DNA from: Spirochaetia bacterium
GTDB taxonomy: Bacteria; Spirochaetota; Spirochaetia; Sphaerochaetales; Sphaerochaetaceae
Direction of reading: 5' to 3'
Assembly (NCBI GenBank): GCA_022482625.1
Contig: JAKVOU010000001.1
Coordinates: forward strand, 1 to 64,000
Length of the DNA: 64,000 nucleotides
Shown piece after piece: positions 8,608 through 16,409 of the stretch. Positions within the stretch are counted from its first letter, which is position 1, and the number at the start of each line of letters is the position of its first letter. The notes under the pieces were generated by a model that saw nothing but the letters and a program-made list of their open reading frames with translations, was not told the DNA's origin and did no database searches. The position numbers and the translations under genes are program-made.

Positions 8608-9526
8608 ACTTCATCTGCATCTTGATGGTTCGCTGAGACCTGCCACTGTTGATGAATTTCTTGGGACAAAGTCTCCTGGATTGGATAAGGTTACCGATCT
8701 GCTTAGGGTGCCGGAGAACTGTCCGAGTCTTGAGGCCTGTCTTGAGCGTTTTGAACTGCCGCTTAAGGTACTGCAGGACCATGATGCCTTGGAGCGGGTT
8801 TCCTTTGAGTTGGTAGAAGATCTTGTACATCTGGGACTTGACTATGCAGAGATACGGTTTGCTCCTCAGCTGCATACGGGAAAGGGTGCTTCACAACAGG
8901 CGATTGTCCAGGCAGCGGAGCGTGGTGTGCGACAGGCCATGAGTCAATACCCTTCCATACGTGTAGGATTGATCCTTTGTATGATGCGTGGCCGTGACAA
9001 CCATGCCGAGAACATGGAAACGGTACGTGTTGCCCAGAAGCTGCAGGATGATGTAGTATGCGCGCTTGACCTTGCCGGAGCAGAATCCTTGTATCCTACT
9101 TCTGAGTTCATGAAGGAACTTCAGTGCGCGAAGGCCAGCGGGCTTGGCTTGACCATACATGCAGGAGAGGTGGATGATCCCCAAAGTCTCAGGGATGCCT
9201 TGAGTCTCAGGCCGGACAGGATCGGACATGGTATCATAGCGGCACGGTATCCAGACATCATAGATACGCTTATCAGGGAAGAAATAACGCTGGAAGTCTG
9301 CGTAACGAGCAACTACCATACCAAGTCAGTTGCTTCCATTGCTGAACATCCTATTCGATTCCTGCTTGACCATGGGGTCAAGGTAGCTGTCTGTGCAGAC
9401 AATATGACGGTTTCACATACCGATGTACTGCAGGAACTTGAACTGGTCAGACAGACCTTCGGGCTTACTGACGCCAGCATGGATTTGTTCAGGTCATATG
9501 CTGAGGCGGCACGCTTCCTCAAATAA
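8597..9526 (+). CDS. add: Adenosine deaminase
   Basis: A 309-residue metal-dependent deaminase converting adenosine to inosine. Metal and catalytic motifs are all present: HLHLDGSLRP at the N-terminus, TIHAGEVD, the RIGHG motif, and a C-terminal ADNMTVSHT (normally SDDP). The Asp-Asn in place of Asp-Asp is a mild departure; the first Asp is the metal ligand. The ATG at 8597 follows AAGGGGAGG and overlaps the permease stop. As the last gene of the operon it gives imported adenosine an immediate fate. Confidence 0.9.
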   Translation: MNCELHLHLDGSLRPATVDEFLGTKSPGLDKVTDLLRVPENCPSLEACLERFELPLKVLQDHDALERVSFELVEDLVHLGLDYAEIRFAPQLHTGKGASQQAIVQAAERGVRQAMSQYPSIRVGLILCMMRGRDNHAENMETVRVAQKLQDDVVCALDLAGAESLYPTSEFMKELQCAKASGLGLTIHAGEVDDPQSLRDALSLRPDRIGHGIIAARYPDIIDTLIREEITLEVCVTSNYHTKSVASIAEHPIRFLLDHGVKVAVCADNMTVSHTDVLQELELVRQTFGLTDASMDLFRSYAEAARFLK

Positions 9527-9939
9527 AGTCGTATGTTATAATGAATTTTTGCAAGTCTGAAAAAAACTCAAGGATATCTGAACAACTATTGATGAACGGT
9601 GCAAATTAAAAACAACGATTATGCTGGCATATCTGCATAGGTTGAAAATAGTTTTGGTATTGTTCTTTGCTTAATTGAAAAATATCTAATGATATTGTTA
9701 CTATTATATCAGATAGTAAAAGCATCGCTGGCTACTTCCGTTAGGATATTCAACGGGCAGCAACTCCTTTGGACGAAGATAACTAAACAAATATTTTATT
9801 GTAATAAAAGGAATTGATTTTTTTCCATTAATACGTATGTCCTGATAGGATGTTGCTCCTTGACCAAAAACAAAAGAATCAAGTAGCATCAAGATAGTAG
9901 TATAAATCGTGTTATTTACTAAATTGATAGGTGTTGATT
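9527..9939. other. AT-rich intergenic region after add
   Basis: I see no clear terminator or gene. A minus-strand open frame of 62 codons (9704-9892) has ordinary composition but no recognised motif, and I do not call it. Composition becomes AT-rich here, marking the junction with the accessory cassette that follows. Confidence 0.4.
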
Positions 9940-11220
9940 ATGAAAGTTCAAATATCAGATATTGGGAAAATTCAAACTGCAGAACTTGCACTGGATGGAA
10001 TTACAGTAATTGCAGGACAAAACGGCTCAGGAAAGACCTCTTTAGCAAAAGCGATTTATGGCATTTTATCTCCAGTATATAATTTTGAAGATCATATAAT
10101 GGAGAAACGACTGACAAGTATACTTGCATCTGTACGGGAATGGTTTCGTTTCAGTTATGCAGGAAAACTTTCTTCTCAGCAAAATAGAAGTACAATTTTG
10201 CTTATGAATAGAGTCATGCGGTGGGTTAAGAACTATGTTAAGGAAAAAATTGACTTAGGTTGTGAAGATCTTGAATTGACACAAGCTAAGCTTGTAGAAA
10301 TTTGTCTTTCAGCTGATAGCGATTCTTTTTCTCCTGAGTCTTTTGAAGAAAATAAGCGTACTCGAGAGACAATTGATAGGATTGGTTTGTATTGGGAAAA
10401 AGCAGATGAAGAATATGCAAGTTTGATTTATTTCCAACAATTCAGAAATTTATTTGAAAATCAAATCGTTTCTTTTGATTGTAAGCATCCGGGAGAAATT
10501 AAATTCGATGATGGTATCAGCGTACGTTTGACCAATGATAGAATTGATTCTCTAGATTATTCTGCAACTGGAAAATTGGGTGAGGTAGTATTTTTTTCAA
10601 CAGACCGTGATTCTCTTCTTGGAAGAAATTTGTATACTGATGATTCACTTGCTAAGCAACTTAGGAGAAAGAATCTATTTGCAGATCAGGATATAACTCT
10701 TGAAACCTATAATGAGAACCTTGAGGCCGTAACTAAATTTCACCAGTTAATTGACAGTGTCATACATGGAAAATTCGTTAGCCAAGAAAATGGAATAGAC
10801 TTTAATTTTGTTGAGAATGAGCATTCTTCTGAAAAATTAGAATTATGTAATATGGCATCAGGAATTCTTCCCTTTGCAATGATTGAACAGTTAATTGAAA
10901 ATGGCACACTTTCCCGGGATAGTCTGCTTATCATTGATGAGCCCGAAATGAACCTTCATCCTGAATGGCAGTTGTCATTTGCAAAACTTATCATTGGTTT
11001 AAACCATCTGTTACATGTGAAAGCTCTCTTGATATCGCACAGTCCTTATTTTATACGTGCAATTGAAAAGGTGCTTTCAGATACTGAATATCAAGGAGTA
11101 TCAAGAGCTTTTTATCTTATGGAAAAAAACAGCGGGAATGATCAATATCACACAAAAGATGTCACTAACGAAACTGAATTGATCTATCAACAGCTATATA
11201 GGCCCCTAGAGGAATTATAG
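9940..11220 (+). CDS. AAA family ATPase (AAA_15/OLD-like), putative defence gene
   Basis: A 426-residue SMC/RecF-type ATPase. Walker A is AGQNGSGKTSLA near residues 25-35, a signature-like SG motif lies in CNMASGILP, Walker B is LLIIDEPEMNLHPEWQ and the H-loop is LLISHSPYFIRA. The middle is a helical insert, and no TOPRIM nuclease domain follows. The ATG at 9940 has TAGG upstream; a GTG at 9931 is also possible. A single base separates its stop from the next gene, a putative nuclease, so the two are surely co-transcribed. Base composition is far more AT-rich than the purine operon, which suggests transfer. Anti-phage function is inferred from architecture only. Confidence 0.8.
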   Translation: MKVQISDIGKIQTAELALDGITVIAGQNGSGKTSLAKAIYGILSPVYNFEDHIMEKRLTSILASVREWFRFSYAGKLSSQQNRSTILLMNRVMRWVKNYVKEKIDLGCEDLELTQAKLVEICLSADSDSFSPESFEENKRTRETIDRIGLYWEKADEEYASLIYFQQFRNLFENQIVSFDCKHPGEIKFDDGISVRLTNDRIDSLDYSATGKLGEVVFFSTDRDSLLGRNLYTDDSLAKQLRRKNLFADQDITLETYNENLEAVTKFHQLIDSVIHGKFVSQENGIDFNFVENEHSSEKLELCNMASGILPFAMIEQLIENGTLSRDSLLIIDEPEMNLHPEWQLSFAKLIIGLNHLLHVKALLISHSPYFIRAIEKVLSDTEYQGVSRAFYLMEKNSGNDQYHTKDVTNETELIYQQLYRPLEEL

Positions 11221-11221
11221 A

Positions 11222-11776
11222 ATGGGAAAAAATTTTACTAAGGGTTTTTGTCCTTTATGCAACTATAAATCATTGTTGGCACAAACCTCCCTGAATACTG
11301 CTTCTATGGAGTCCCTGCTTGATTCTGGAACTGAGGTTTATGATTTTGATAAATTAGCAGAGACTCTTTCTGGACTCAGAGGTGACGAAGCTTTAAATTC
11401 CTGTGATGCGTATTTTGAAAAAGATGATAAAATATACCTTTTTGAATTCAAAGATCAACCAAGGTGTAATATTCCTAATAAAGTAATCCAACAAAAAGCG
11501 TTTGATTCTGTAGCACAATTGCTGATGTCATGGAAAAATGGTGATTCACAGCAAATAGTATCAAGTAAATTGGTCCTTTTCGTTATTTTTAATAGTGAAA
11601 AGGAAAGGTCTTATGAAAAGACAAGCAAAAAAATTTATACAATGGCTTATCCTCACTCGCAGGAAGAGCCATGTTATTTTGGATTGGATTCGTCAATGCT
11701 CAAAGAATATTTTGTAAGAATTCATACAATTTCAATTGATTGTTTTATAGAAAAAATATATGCCGTTGATTTTTGA
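11222..11776 (+). CDS. Putative PD-(D/E)XK nuclease partner of the AAA ATPase
   Basis: A 184-residue protein I do not recognise by name. It begins with a CPLC pair (residues 10-13). It then has CDAYFEKDDKIYLFEFKDQ, which reads as the core of a PD-(D/E)XK fold: Asp62, then Glu75-x-Lys77 on the next strand, followed by a helix rich in Gln and Lys. It starts one base after the ATPase stop and shares its AT-rich composition. An ATPase coupled to an effector nuclease is a common defence layout. The nuclease call is motif reading and needs a structure or profile check. Confidence 0.55.
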   Translation: MGKNFTKGFCPLCNYKSLLAQTSLNTASMESLLDSGTEVYDFDKLAETLSGLRGDEALNSCDAYFEKDDKIYLFEFKDQPRCNIPNKVIQQKAFDSVAQLLMSWKNGDSQQIVSSKLVLFVIFNSEKERSYEKTSKKIYTMAYPHSQEEPCYFGLDSSMLKEYFVRIHTISIDCFIEKIYAVDF

Positions 11777-11782
11777 TGAAGG

Positions 11783-12165
11783 CTGAATTACTTTGTTGAA
11801 GTGAAGTAACAAGACAGGCATCCTGCTATATTTACAGCATTCTCATTTGTCTTCAATTGGCCGATGGTTTCGTCTTTGGAATATTCTGTGGCAATCGGAA
11901 CTGCTTGTTATGATCAAGTCATATTCCCCGCACAATTGCAGGCGTGTGGCTGTTATTTCCGGAGTATGTGAGGGGTAGAAGCATTCGGTTCCTTCAATTC
12001 CTTCAGAAAGCAATTCTCGGATGATGGCAGTGAAGGCATCTATCGATTTTGTCTTGATAACTTTGCCGGGATGGGCAAGGATTGCCTTGCCACCTGCTTC
12101 ATGGATCCAACTGCAAACTTCTTTGACTGAGGGAAAATGGGTAAGCTGTCCGGATGATTATAGTT
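11783..12165 (-). pseudogene. Remnant of a PHP-domain phosphoesterase gene
   Basis: Minus-strand translation gives EVCSWIHEAGGKAILAHPG, then a region ending in ITSSSDCH, the AHPG and S(S/G)SDxH motifs of PHP-domain metallo-phosphoesterases (TrpH/YciV type). The N-terminal half is missing and a stop lies just upstream. A one-base frameshift right after SDCH is needed to read on into EYSKDETIGQL up to a stop at about 11783. The fragment sits between the AAA/nuclease cassette and the IS, so it is probably a casualty of those insertions. Confidence 0.7.
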
Positions 12166-12182
12166 TAGATCATTTTTCAAGA

Positions 12183-12218
12183 ATCAAAATCGATAATGAA
12201 AAAAATATCGGTTTTGAT
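12183..12218. repeat. Long hairpin next to the IS
   Basis: Inverted repeat ATCAAAATCGATA and TATCGGTTTTGAT (13 bp, one G-T pair) around a 10-base A-rich loop. It lies 25 bp outside the IS left end. It could be a transcription barrier, or a preferred target for insertion. Confidence 0.5.
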
Positions 12219-12243
12219 CTAATCATTATAATTATATATTTAA

Positions 12244-12262
12244 AGAGGTTTTTGCAAAACTC
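12244..12262 (+). repeat. IS left terminal inverted repeat
   Basis: AGAGGTTTTTGCAAAACTC, identical over 19 bp to the complement of the right end. The repeat contains the palindrome TTTTGCAAAA. Confidence 0.88.
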
Positions 12263-12523
12263 GAAACTGATGGGTCAGTGTGCATAAATATGCAGTTTTC
12301 TCAGCAGGATTCCCGGCCTGTGCCCGGAAGGGAAAGAAAGGGGAGAAACTGAGGGGAAGGCTGCACCGGCATGCCATGGTGCCGGGAGGACAGCCCCGCC
12401 CCGTACGGCAAAGGACAGGTGTACCGTCATCTTTTTCTTGAAAAACAATTCTTTTTAGGGTATGAAAAAAGGCTCGCTTTTGATATACTTTGATTGTAAA
12501 AAAGAATAAAAGGAGCCTTTACC

Positions 12524-13663
12524 ATGGATAGTACACCGAACCGCCTTTCACTGCAACCCCTCCTCTTCGACCGGCAGGACCTGTGCGGCTGCTTCTTCCT
12601 TGAGCCCACCCCGAAGGAGGTGGAGTTCCTGCGCTACTGGCAGGCACTGGTTGCCCTGGTCCCCACGCGGCTTTCACGGCCTGCGGGAGGGCGTACCGGG
12701 CGCAGGGGCTACAGCCTGATGGACATACTGGCGGTGCGTGCGGTGCTGCTCTTCTTCCGCCTGGACACCGTCACGGCTGCGGTTGCCCTGCTGCAGTCGA
12801 GCCCGAACCTGAGGACGGTGACACAGCTGGGGCGGGTACCCAGCCCGTCGTCGGTGAGCAGGCGGACGTCACGGCTGCTGGAGGAGATGGACTTCCGGGG
12901 GATCCATGACCGGCTGTGCAGGCAGTTCTATGCAGGCAGGACGGTGTGCCACCTGAGCCTTGACAGCACGCCCGTGGATGCACGGGAGAAGCCTGCGGTG
13001 AGGGCGAAGCGGCAGAAGGGCCGGAGGGGCCGCCCGAAGGCCGGCAGCGCAGAGGAGAAGGCGGTGCAGGAAAGGAAGGGGCAGGAGGCACGCCTGGTGC
13101 AGCTGCGCGACAGCGGGGACCCCCATGCCTACCTGGCCACGCTGGAACAGCGGTGCACGGTCACGGGGAAGCGGAACAGCAGGGGGCACATGCAGTGGCG
13201 CGTGGGCTACAAGGTACACCTGGCAGTGGACGACAGCGGCATCCCGGTGGCCAGTGCGGTGACGGGGGCGTGCGTGCATGACACGCAGCCGGCGATCCCC
13301 CTGCTGCGCATCGCCGCAGGGCGGTGCACCTGGCTGTATGCCCTCATGGACGGTGGCTACAGCAGCGGGGCGATCAGGGACAGGGTGCTTGCCATGGGCA
13401 GGGTGCCGCTCATCGACTTCAAGGCCGACCGCAACGGGGCCAAGGAGGAGATGGACCCTGCGGGACGCGCCAGGTACCGGGCACGGACCACGGTGGAGCG
13501 TACCAACAGCGAGCTGAAGGAGTGTTTCCTGCCGAAGGCGCTGTACGGCCGGGGGCCGAGGGCACGTTTCGACCTGCGGCTTGCGGTGCTGCTGCTGACC
13601 GTCAAGCGGATGGGCAAGGTGCTGGAAGCACGGCAGCAGGCGGCAAGGAAGAAGAGCGCATAG
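12524..13663 (+). CDS. DDE transposase (IS5/IS1182-like group)
   Basis: A 379-residue transposase. The catalytic triad is seen as Asp in LSLDSTPVDA, Asp in YALMDGGYSS, and Glu in TTVERTNSELKE, the Y/R-x-E style of IS4/IS5-superfamily enzymes. A basic Lys/Arg-rich insert follows the first Asp. The N-terminal part resembles the DUF772-type domain of IS5 relatives. The ATG at 12524 follows AAAAGGAGCC. The frame is intact, so the element may still move. Codon use is strongly GC-biased compared with all neighbours, and the bias creates many long shadow frames on both strands. Confidence 0.9.
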   Translation: MDSTPNRLSLQPLLFDRQDLCGCFFLEPTPKEVEFLRYWQALVALVPTRLSRPAGGRTGRRGYSLMDILAVRAVLLFFRLDTVTAAVALLQSSPNLRTVTQLGRVPSPSSVSRRTSRLLEEMDFRGIHDRLCRQFYAGRTVCHLSLDSTPVDAREKPAVRAKRQKGRRGRPKAGSAEEKAVQERKGQEARLVQLRDSGDPHAYLATLEQRCTVTGKRNSRGHMQWRVGYKVHLAVDDSGIPVASAVTGACVHDTQPAIPLLRIAAGRCTWLYALMDGGYSSGAIRDRVLAMGRVPLIDFKADRNGAKEEMDPAGRARYRARTTVERTNSELKECFLPKALYGRGPRARFDLRLAVLLLTVKRMGKVLEARQQAARKKSA

Positions 13664-13847
13664 CAGGAAGGAATGGAAATGATGGCAGAGTGCAGGCACC
13701 CGGGAGGGCGTCCGTCCTGCGTGTGCGCGCAGGCCTGCGGCAGGCCATGAAGGCTACGTGATGCGGCCGGTTTCCATCCCCTGCAGCTGTCAGGCATGGC
13801 TTCTGCATGGATATGCATCATCCGTGAATATTTATTCAGGCATTCGT

Positions 13848-13866
13848 GAGTTTTGCAAAAACCTCT
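13848..13866 (-). repeat. IS right terminal inverted repeat
   Basis: GAGTTTTGCAAAAACCTCT, complement of the left repeat over 19 bp. Its last bases (CT at 13865-13866) form part of the MATE stop codon. Confidence 0.88.
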
Positions 13867-15196
13867 AAAGTTTAATCTTCACTGTATGCTTTCGAATATA
13901 GACTAACGAAAAAGCCATTATAAAGAATTCTGAAACAGGTATAGCAATCCAAACACCATTTATGCCTAAGAAAATTGGTAATACGAACAAAAGCATTCCA
14001 CTTGCAAGGCTCCTGAAAACAGCAATAAGCATAGATGCCATATCTTGCATAGTCGATTGTAAATAATAAGTTGACAGTACATTGATGCCAAGGAATAAAT
14101 ATATACTAGAATAAATTCGAATGATTTTAGGTGCCATTTCGAGAACACGTGGAGTAGTGGCCATAAATAGTTTCATAATCTGAATGGGGAAAAGTTGCCC
14201 AAGTCCCGCAAGCAATAGACCTATGACAATAACTAGTAACATGGACATGTTGTATATAGTACGAATACGTTCTCGCTTATTTGCACCATAATTTAATGAA
14301 ACAATTGGTTGAATGGCTTGTCCCACACCACAATAAAGGGCTTGTATTAAAGACGAAATACTTGCAATCACTCCATAAACAGCAAGTGCCACAGAATCAC
14401 TGTATCGCATGATTTGATTATTTATGATGACAGCTAGTACTACAGTTCCTAGATCAAGCAAACTTGAACCGAGACCAATCAAAAGAATGTCTCTAGTAGC
14501 CTTGGACATGCTGAATGGTTTCTTTAGCCTTAACCCACAGCTTTTCTGCAGGAAGTGACTACTCATGATGATGGCTTGCGCTGATGTTCCAATCACGGTT
14601 GCTATTGCAGCGCCTTCAATTCCCATTCCCAACGGAAATACAAAAAACCAATCACCAAAGACATTGATAAGTCCCCCTACAATGACTGCAGACATCGCCA
14701 AATTTGGAGCACCATCATTACGGATGAATGCACTTAAAAAAGCGGGGAAAATAAATATAGGCCAAAAACGAATTAGCCATTTTGCATATTTCATTACCAT
14801 TGGTAAAGATTTTTCATTTGCCCCTAAAAAAAATAATATCTGTTTGGAAAATATTATAAAACCTATCCAAGAGAGAATTGTTAACATACTCATTAGAATA
14901 ATTGCTGCAGTAAAATATTCATTACCTCTTTGATCTTTTTTTCCTCCTTTTGCATTACTCATTAATATTGATCCACCTATTCCGCAAAGGATAGCGAGAA
15001 AGACTTGTATCTCATAAATGGGCATAATAATCGCCATTGCAGCTGCACCTGCAGGACCTTCTGATTGTCCTACTGCAAGTGTGTCTACAAGACTATAGAT
15101 TGACATAACGAGCGAACTACCCATCGATGCCAATAAATATTTAGTAAATAAACTTTTAATGTTGTCAGTTAATAAGTTGATTTTAAAGTACCTCAC
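13865..15196 (-). CDS. MATE family multidrug/Na+ efflux protein
   Basis: About 443 residues with twelve hydrophobic segments. Family motifs are SLVDTLAVGQSEGPAGAAAMAI near the N-terminus and GVGQAIQPIVSLNYGANKRERI in the second half. It exports drugs or metabolites across the inner membrane using an ion gradient. The start is uncertain: no ATG lies near LLTDNIKSL. I give the GTG at 15196, next to GTGAGG; a TTG at 15223 lies inside the hairpin upstream and is unlikely. The TAG stop is formed exactly at the IS junction, so the natural C-terminus may have been longer. Length is still normal for the family. An attenuator-like leader precedes the gene. Confidence 0.85.
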   Translation of the reverse strand: MRYFKINLLTDNIKSLFTKYLLASMGSSLVMSIYSLVDTLAVGQSEGPAGAAAMAIIMPIYEIQVFLAILCGIGGSILMSNAKGGKKDQRGNEYFTAAIILMSMLTILSWIGFIIFSKQILFFLGANEKSLPMVMKYAKWLIRFWPIFIFPAFLSAFIRNDGAPNLAMSAVIVGGLINVFGDWFFVFPLGMGIEGAAIATVIGTSAQAIIMSSHFLQKSCGLRLKKPFSMSKATRDILLIGLGSSLLDLGTVVLAVIINNQIMRYSDSVALAVYGVIASISSLIQALYCGVGQAIQPIVSLNYGANKRERIRTIYNMSMLLVIVIGLLLAGLGQLFPIQIMKLFMATTPRVLEMAPKIIRIYSSIYLFLGINVLSTYYLQSTMQDMASMLIAVFRSLASGMLLFVLPIFLGINGVWIAIPVSEFFIMAFSLVYIRKHTVKIKL

Positions 15197-15308
15197 AAAA
15201 AAAAGACCGGATAAGCTATCCAATACACTTGTCTATCATATCTGGCGGCGTCACTACGATTGCGCGCGCTCTCTGATAAATAATGTATTCGACATCTTAT
15301 CCGGTCTT
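15197..15308 (-). promoter_or_regulatory. Attenuator-like structured leader of the MATE gene
   Basis: On the minus strand AAGACCGGATAAG (15296-15308) pairs perfectly with CTTATCCGGTCTT (15203-15215). The latter continues into a run of eight T (15197-15204), the shape of an intrinsic terminator. The loop of about 80 nt folds further (AATACA/TGTATT, TATCA/TGATA, GCG/CGC) and contains a 13-codon open frame. The MATE coding region begins straight after the T run. This is the layout of ribosome- or ligand-controlled transcription attenuation. I cannot assign it to a known riboswitch class. Confidence 0.6.
15254..15295 (-). CDS. Candidate 13-residue leader peptide MSNTLFIRERAQS
   Basis: A short open frame, ATG to TAG, lies entirely inside the loop of the long hairpin upstream of the MATE gene. 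It starts directly after the 5' arm of the terminator stem. GGATAAG just upstream is only a weak ribosome-binding site. Leader peptides of this size control many resistance genes by ribosome stalling. That this one is translated is inference. Confidence 0.4.
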   Translation of the reverse strand: MSNTLFIRERAQS

Positions 15309-15343
15309 GAAACTACGGTTACAAAGCCTCCGATGGTGAAAAA

Positions 15344-15372
15344 AGTTTACTAAGAATATTTATTTTTGTCAA
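15344..15372 (-). promoter_or_regulatory. Promoter of the MATE leader
   Basis: On the minus strand TTGACA (15367-15372) and TAAACT (15344-15349) are separated by 17 bp, close to the sigma70 consensus. The start would fall near 15337 and give a leader of about 140 nt that includes the whole hairpin. Confidence 0.75.
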
Positions 15373-15836
15373 TCAAACACATTGAATTGCGCAATATCAA
15401 AATTGACAAAGATTTCAAGTGCAACAATCAGTCAAATTCTAAACACACCGATTCCTATCTTGACATTTTTTACTAGACGAATAAGAACTATATTCTTTGA
15501 AGAAGTGACTGATATAATAGATTGATTTGAAATATTGTTGGATGATTTTTCTATAAGAAAACGTTTATTGTAGGCCGACTACACCTGTTTTTTAACATTT
15601 TTTGTAAATATTTCAAAAAACAGAGGAAAATCTCCCTTATTAAAAATAGTGAAATTTTTTAAATCTTTGACATCCTAATGGTAGTTTTGTCTAATGGTTG
15701 GAAGTAATATGAAACTTCTGTATATAAAACTACCAATTGCAGAAAGCAACAAGAAAATCTATCTACAATTGGAAGATGTCGCATCCTTGTACAGGAAATC
15801 TATGAGTAGGACCAGGATGAGGATCCGGGATGTATG
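15373..15836. other. AT-rich intergenic region
   Basis: About 460 bp between the MATE promoter and the 3' end of the TetR gene. I see no supported gene. The plus-strand frame starting at 15694 is mainly the antisense of the TetR gene. Confidence 0.4.
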
Positions 15837-16409
15837 TTATTCCGTCTTAGCCTTTTCTTTTACTATGCCGAAAAACAGGATATCCAAGGAAGCGTCAATG
15901 GACTTTCCTACGGTCATACCCTGTTCCATTAGGAAGGGAAAGTCCATATACATGTTACTCATTTCCTTTATCATCCTGTTCAATATGGTCCAGTTGACTT
16001 CGGGTTTGAAGAGACCCTCCGTGATGCCCTGCTGTGCAACCTGTCTGAATATCTTGAACTTGAAGTGTTTGAGTTCTTCTACTTTTTCCCATTGCTCAGG
16101 GTAGTACTGCCGTATATCCTGCAGCAGTGAGACAGGAAGCGGGTAGGTATGTGTCGCATGGACCAGCATCCTTAGCTTTTTTATTGCATCGACAGGTGCG
16201 GCAAGGATTGCCTCGTCTCCCTCCTCGTTGCATGCAATTGCCGAGGCAATATAGCAGGCAATGAGATTTTCCTTGCTGCTGAATTGCTGGTAAATCGTCT
16301 TCTTGCTGATTTTCAATCCTGCGGCAAGCTCATCCACCGTGAACTTTTTTGGTCCATATTGTTTGACCAGCTTACCTGTAGCCTCAAGTATACGATCTCT
16401 TGTTTCCAT
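15837..16409 (-). CDS. TetR family regulator of the adjacent MFS pump
   Basis: A 190-residue protein with an N-terminal TetR DNA-binding domain (DRILEATGKLVKQYG, then FTVDELAAGLKISKKTIYQQF) and a helical C-terminal sensor. The ATG at 16409 has GAGGAG upstream; the longer frame from 16445 runs into the MFS gene with no such site. It overlaps the 3' end of the MFS gene by 26 bp, so the two are translationally coupled. It is the likely repressor acting on the palindrome at 17578. Confidence 0.87.
   Translation of the reverse strand: METRDRILEATGKLVKQYGPKKFTVDELAAGLKISKKTIYQQFSSKENLIACYIASAIACNEEGDEAILAAPVDAIKKLRMLVHATHTYPLPVSLLQDIRQYYPEQWEKVEELKHFKFKIFRQVAQQGITEGLFKPEVNWTILNRMIKEMSNMYMDFPFLMEQGMTVGKSIDASLDILFFGIVKEKAKTE

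Larger units (their letters stand above)
12244..13866 (+). mobile_element. Complete insertion sequence, 1623 bp
   Basis: The element is bounded by perfect 19-bp inverted repeats (AGAGGTTTTTGCAAAACTC at 12244-12262 and its complement at 13848-13866) and carries one intact DDE transposase. Internal G+C is far above both flanks. I see no obvious target-site duplication (left flank ..ATTTAA, right flank AAAGTT..). The right end touches the last codon of the MATE gene. A degenerate copy of its right end lies at 39131-39241, so the family has been active here more than once. Confidence 0.9.

Noticed and set aside
9704-9892. A 62-codon minus-strand frame
   Set aside because: No motif and no ribosome-binding site that I can see, in a very AT-rich stretch. 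It may be a gene fragment, but I cannot support it.
12771-13821. Several long open frames overlapping the transposase on both strands
   Set aside because: They are products of the high G+C codon use of the IS; none has a family motif.
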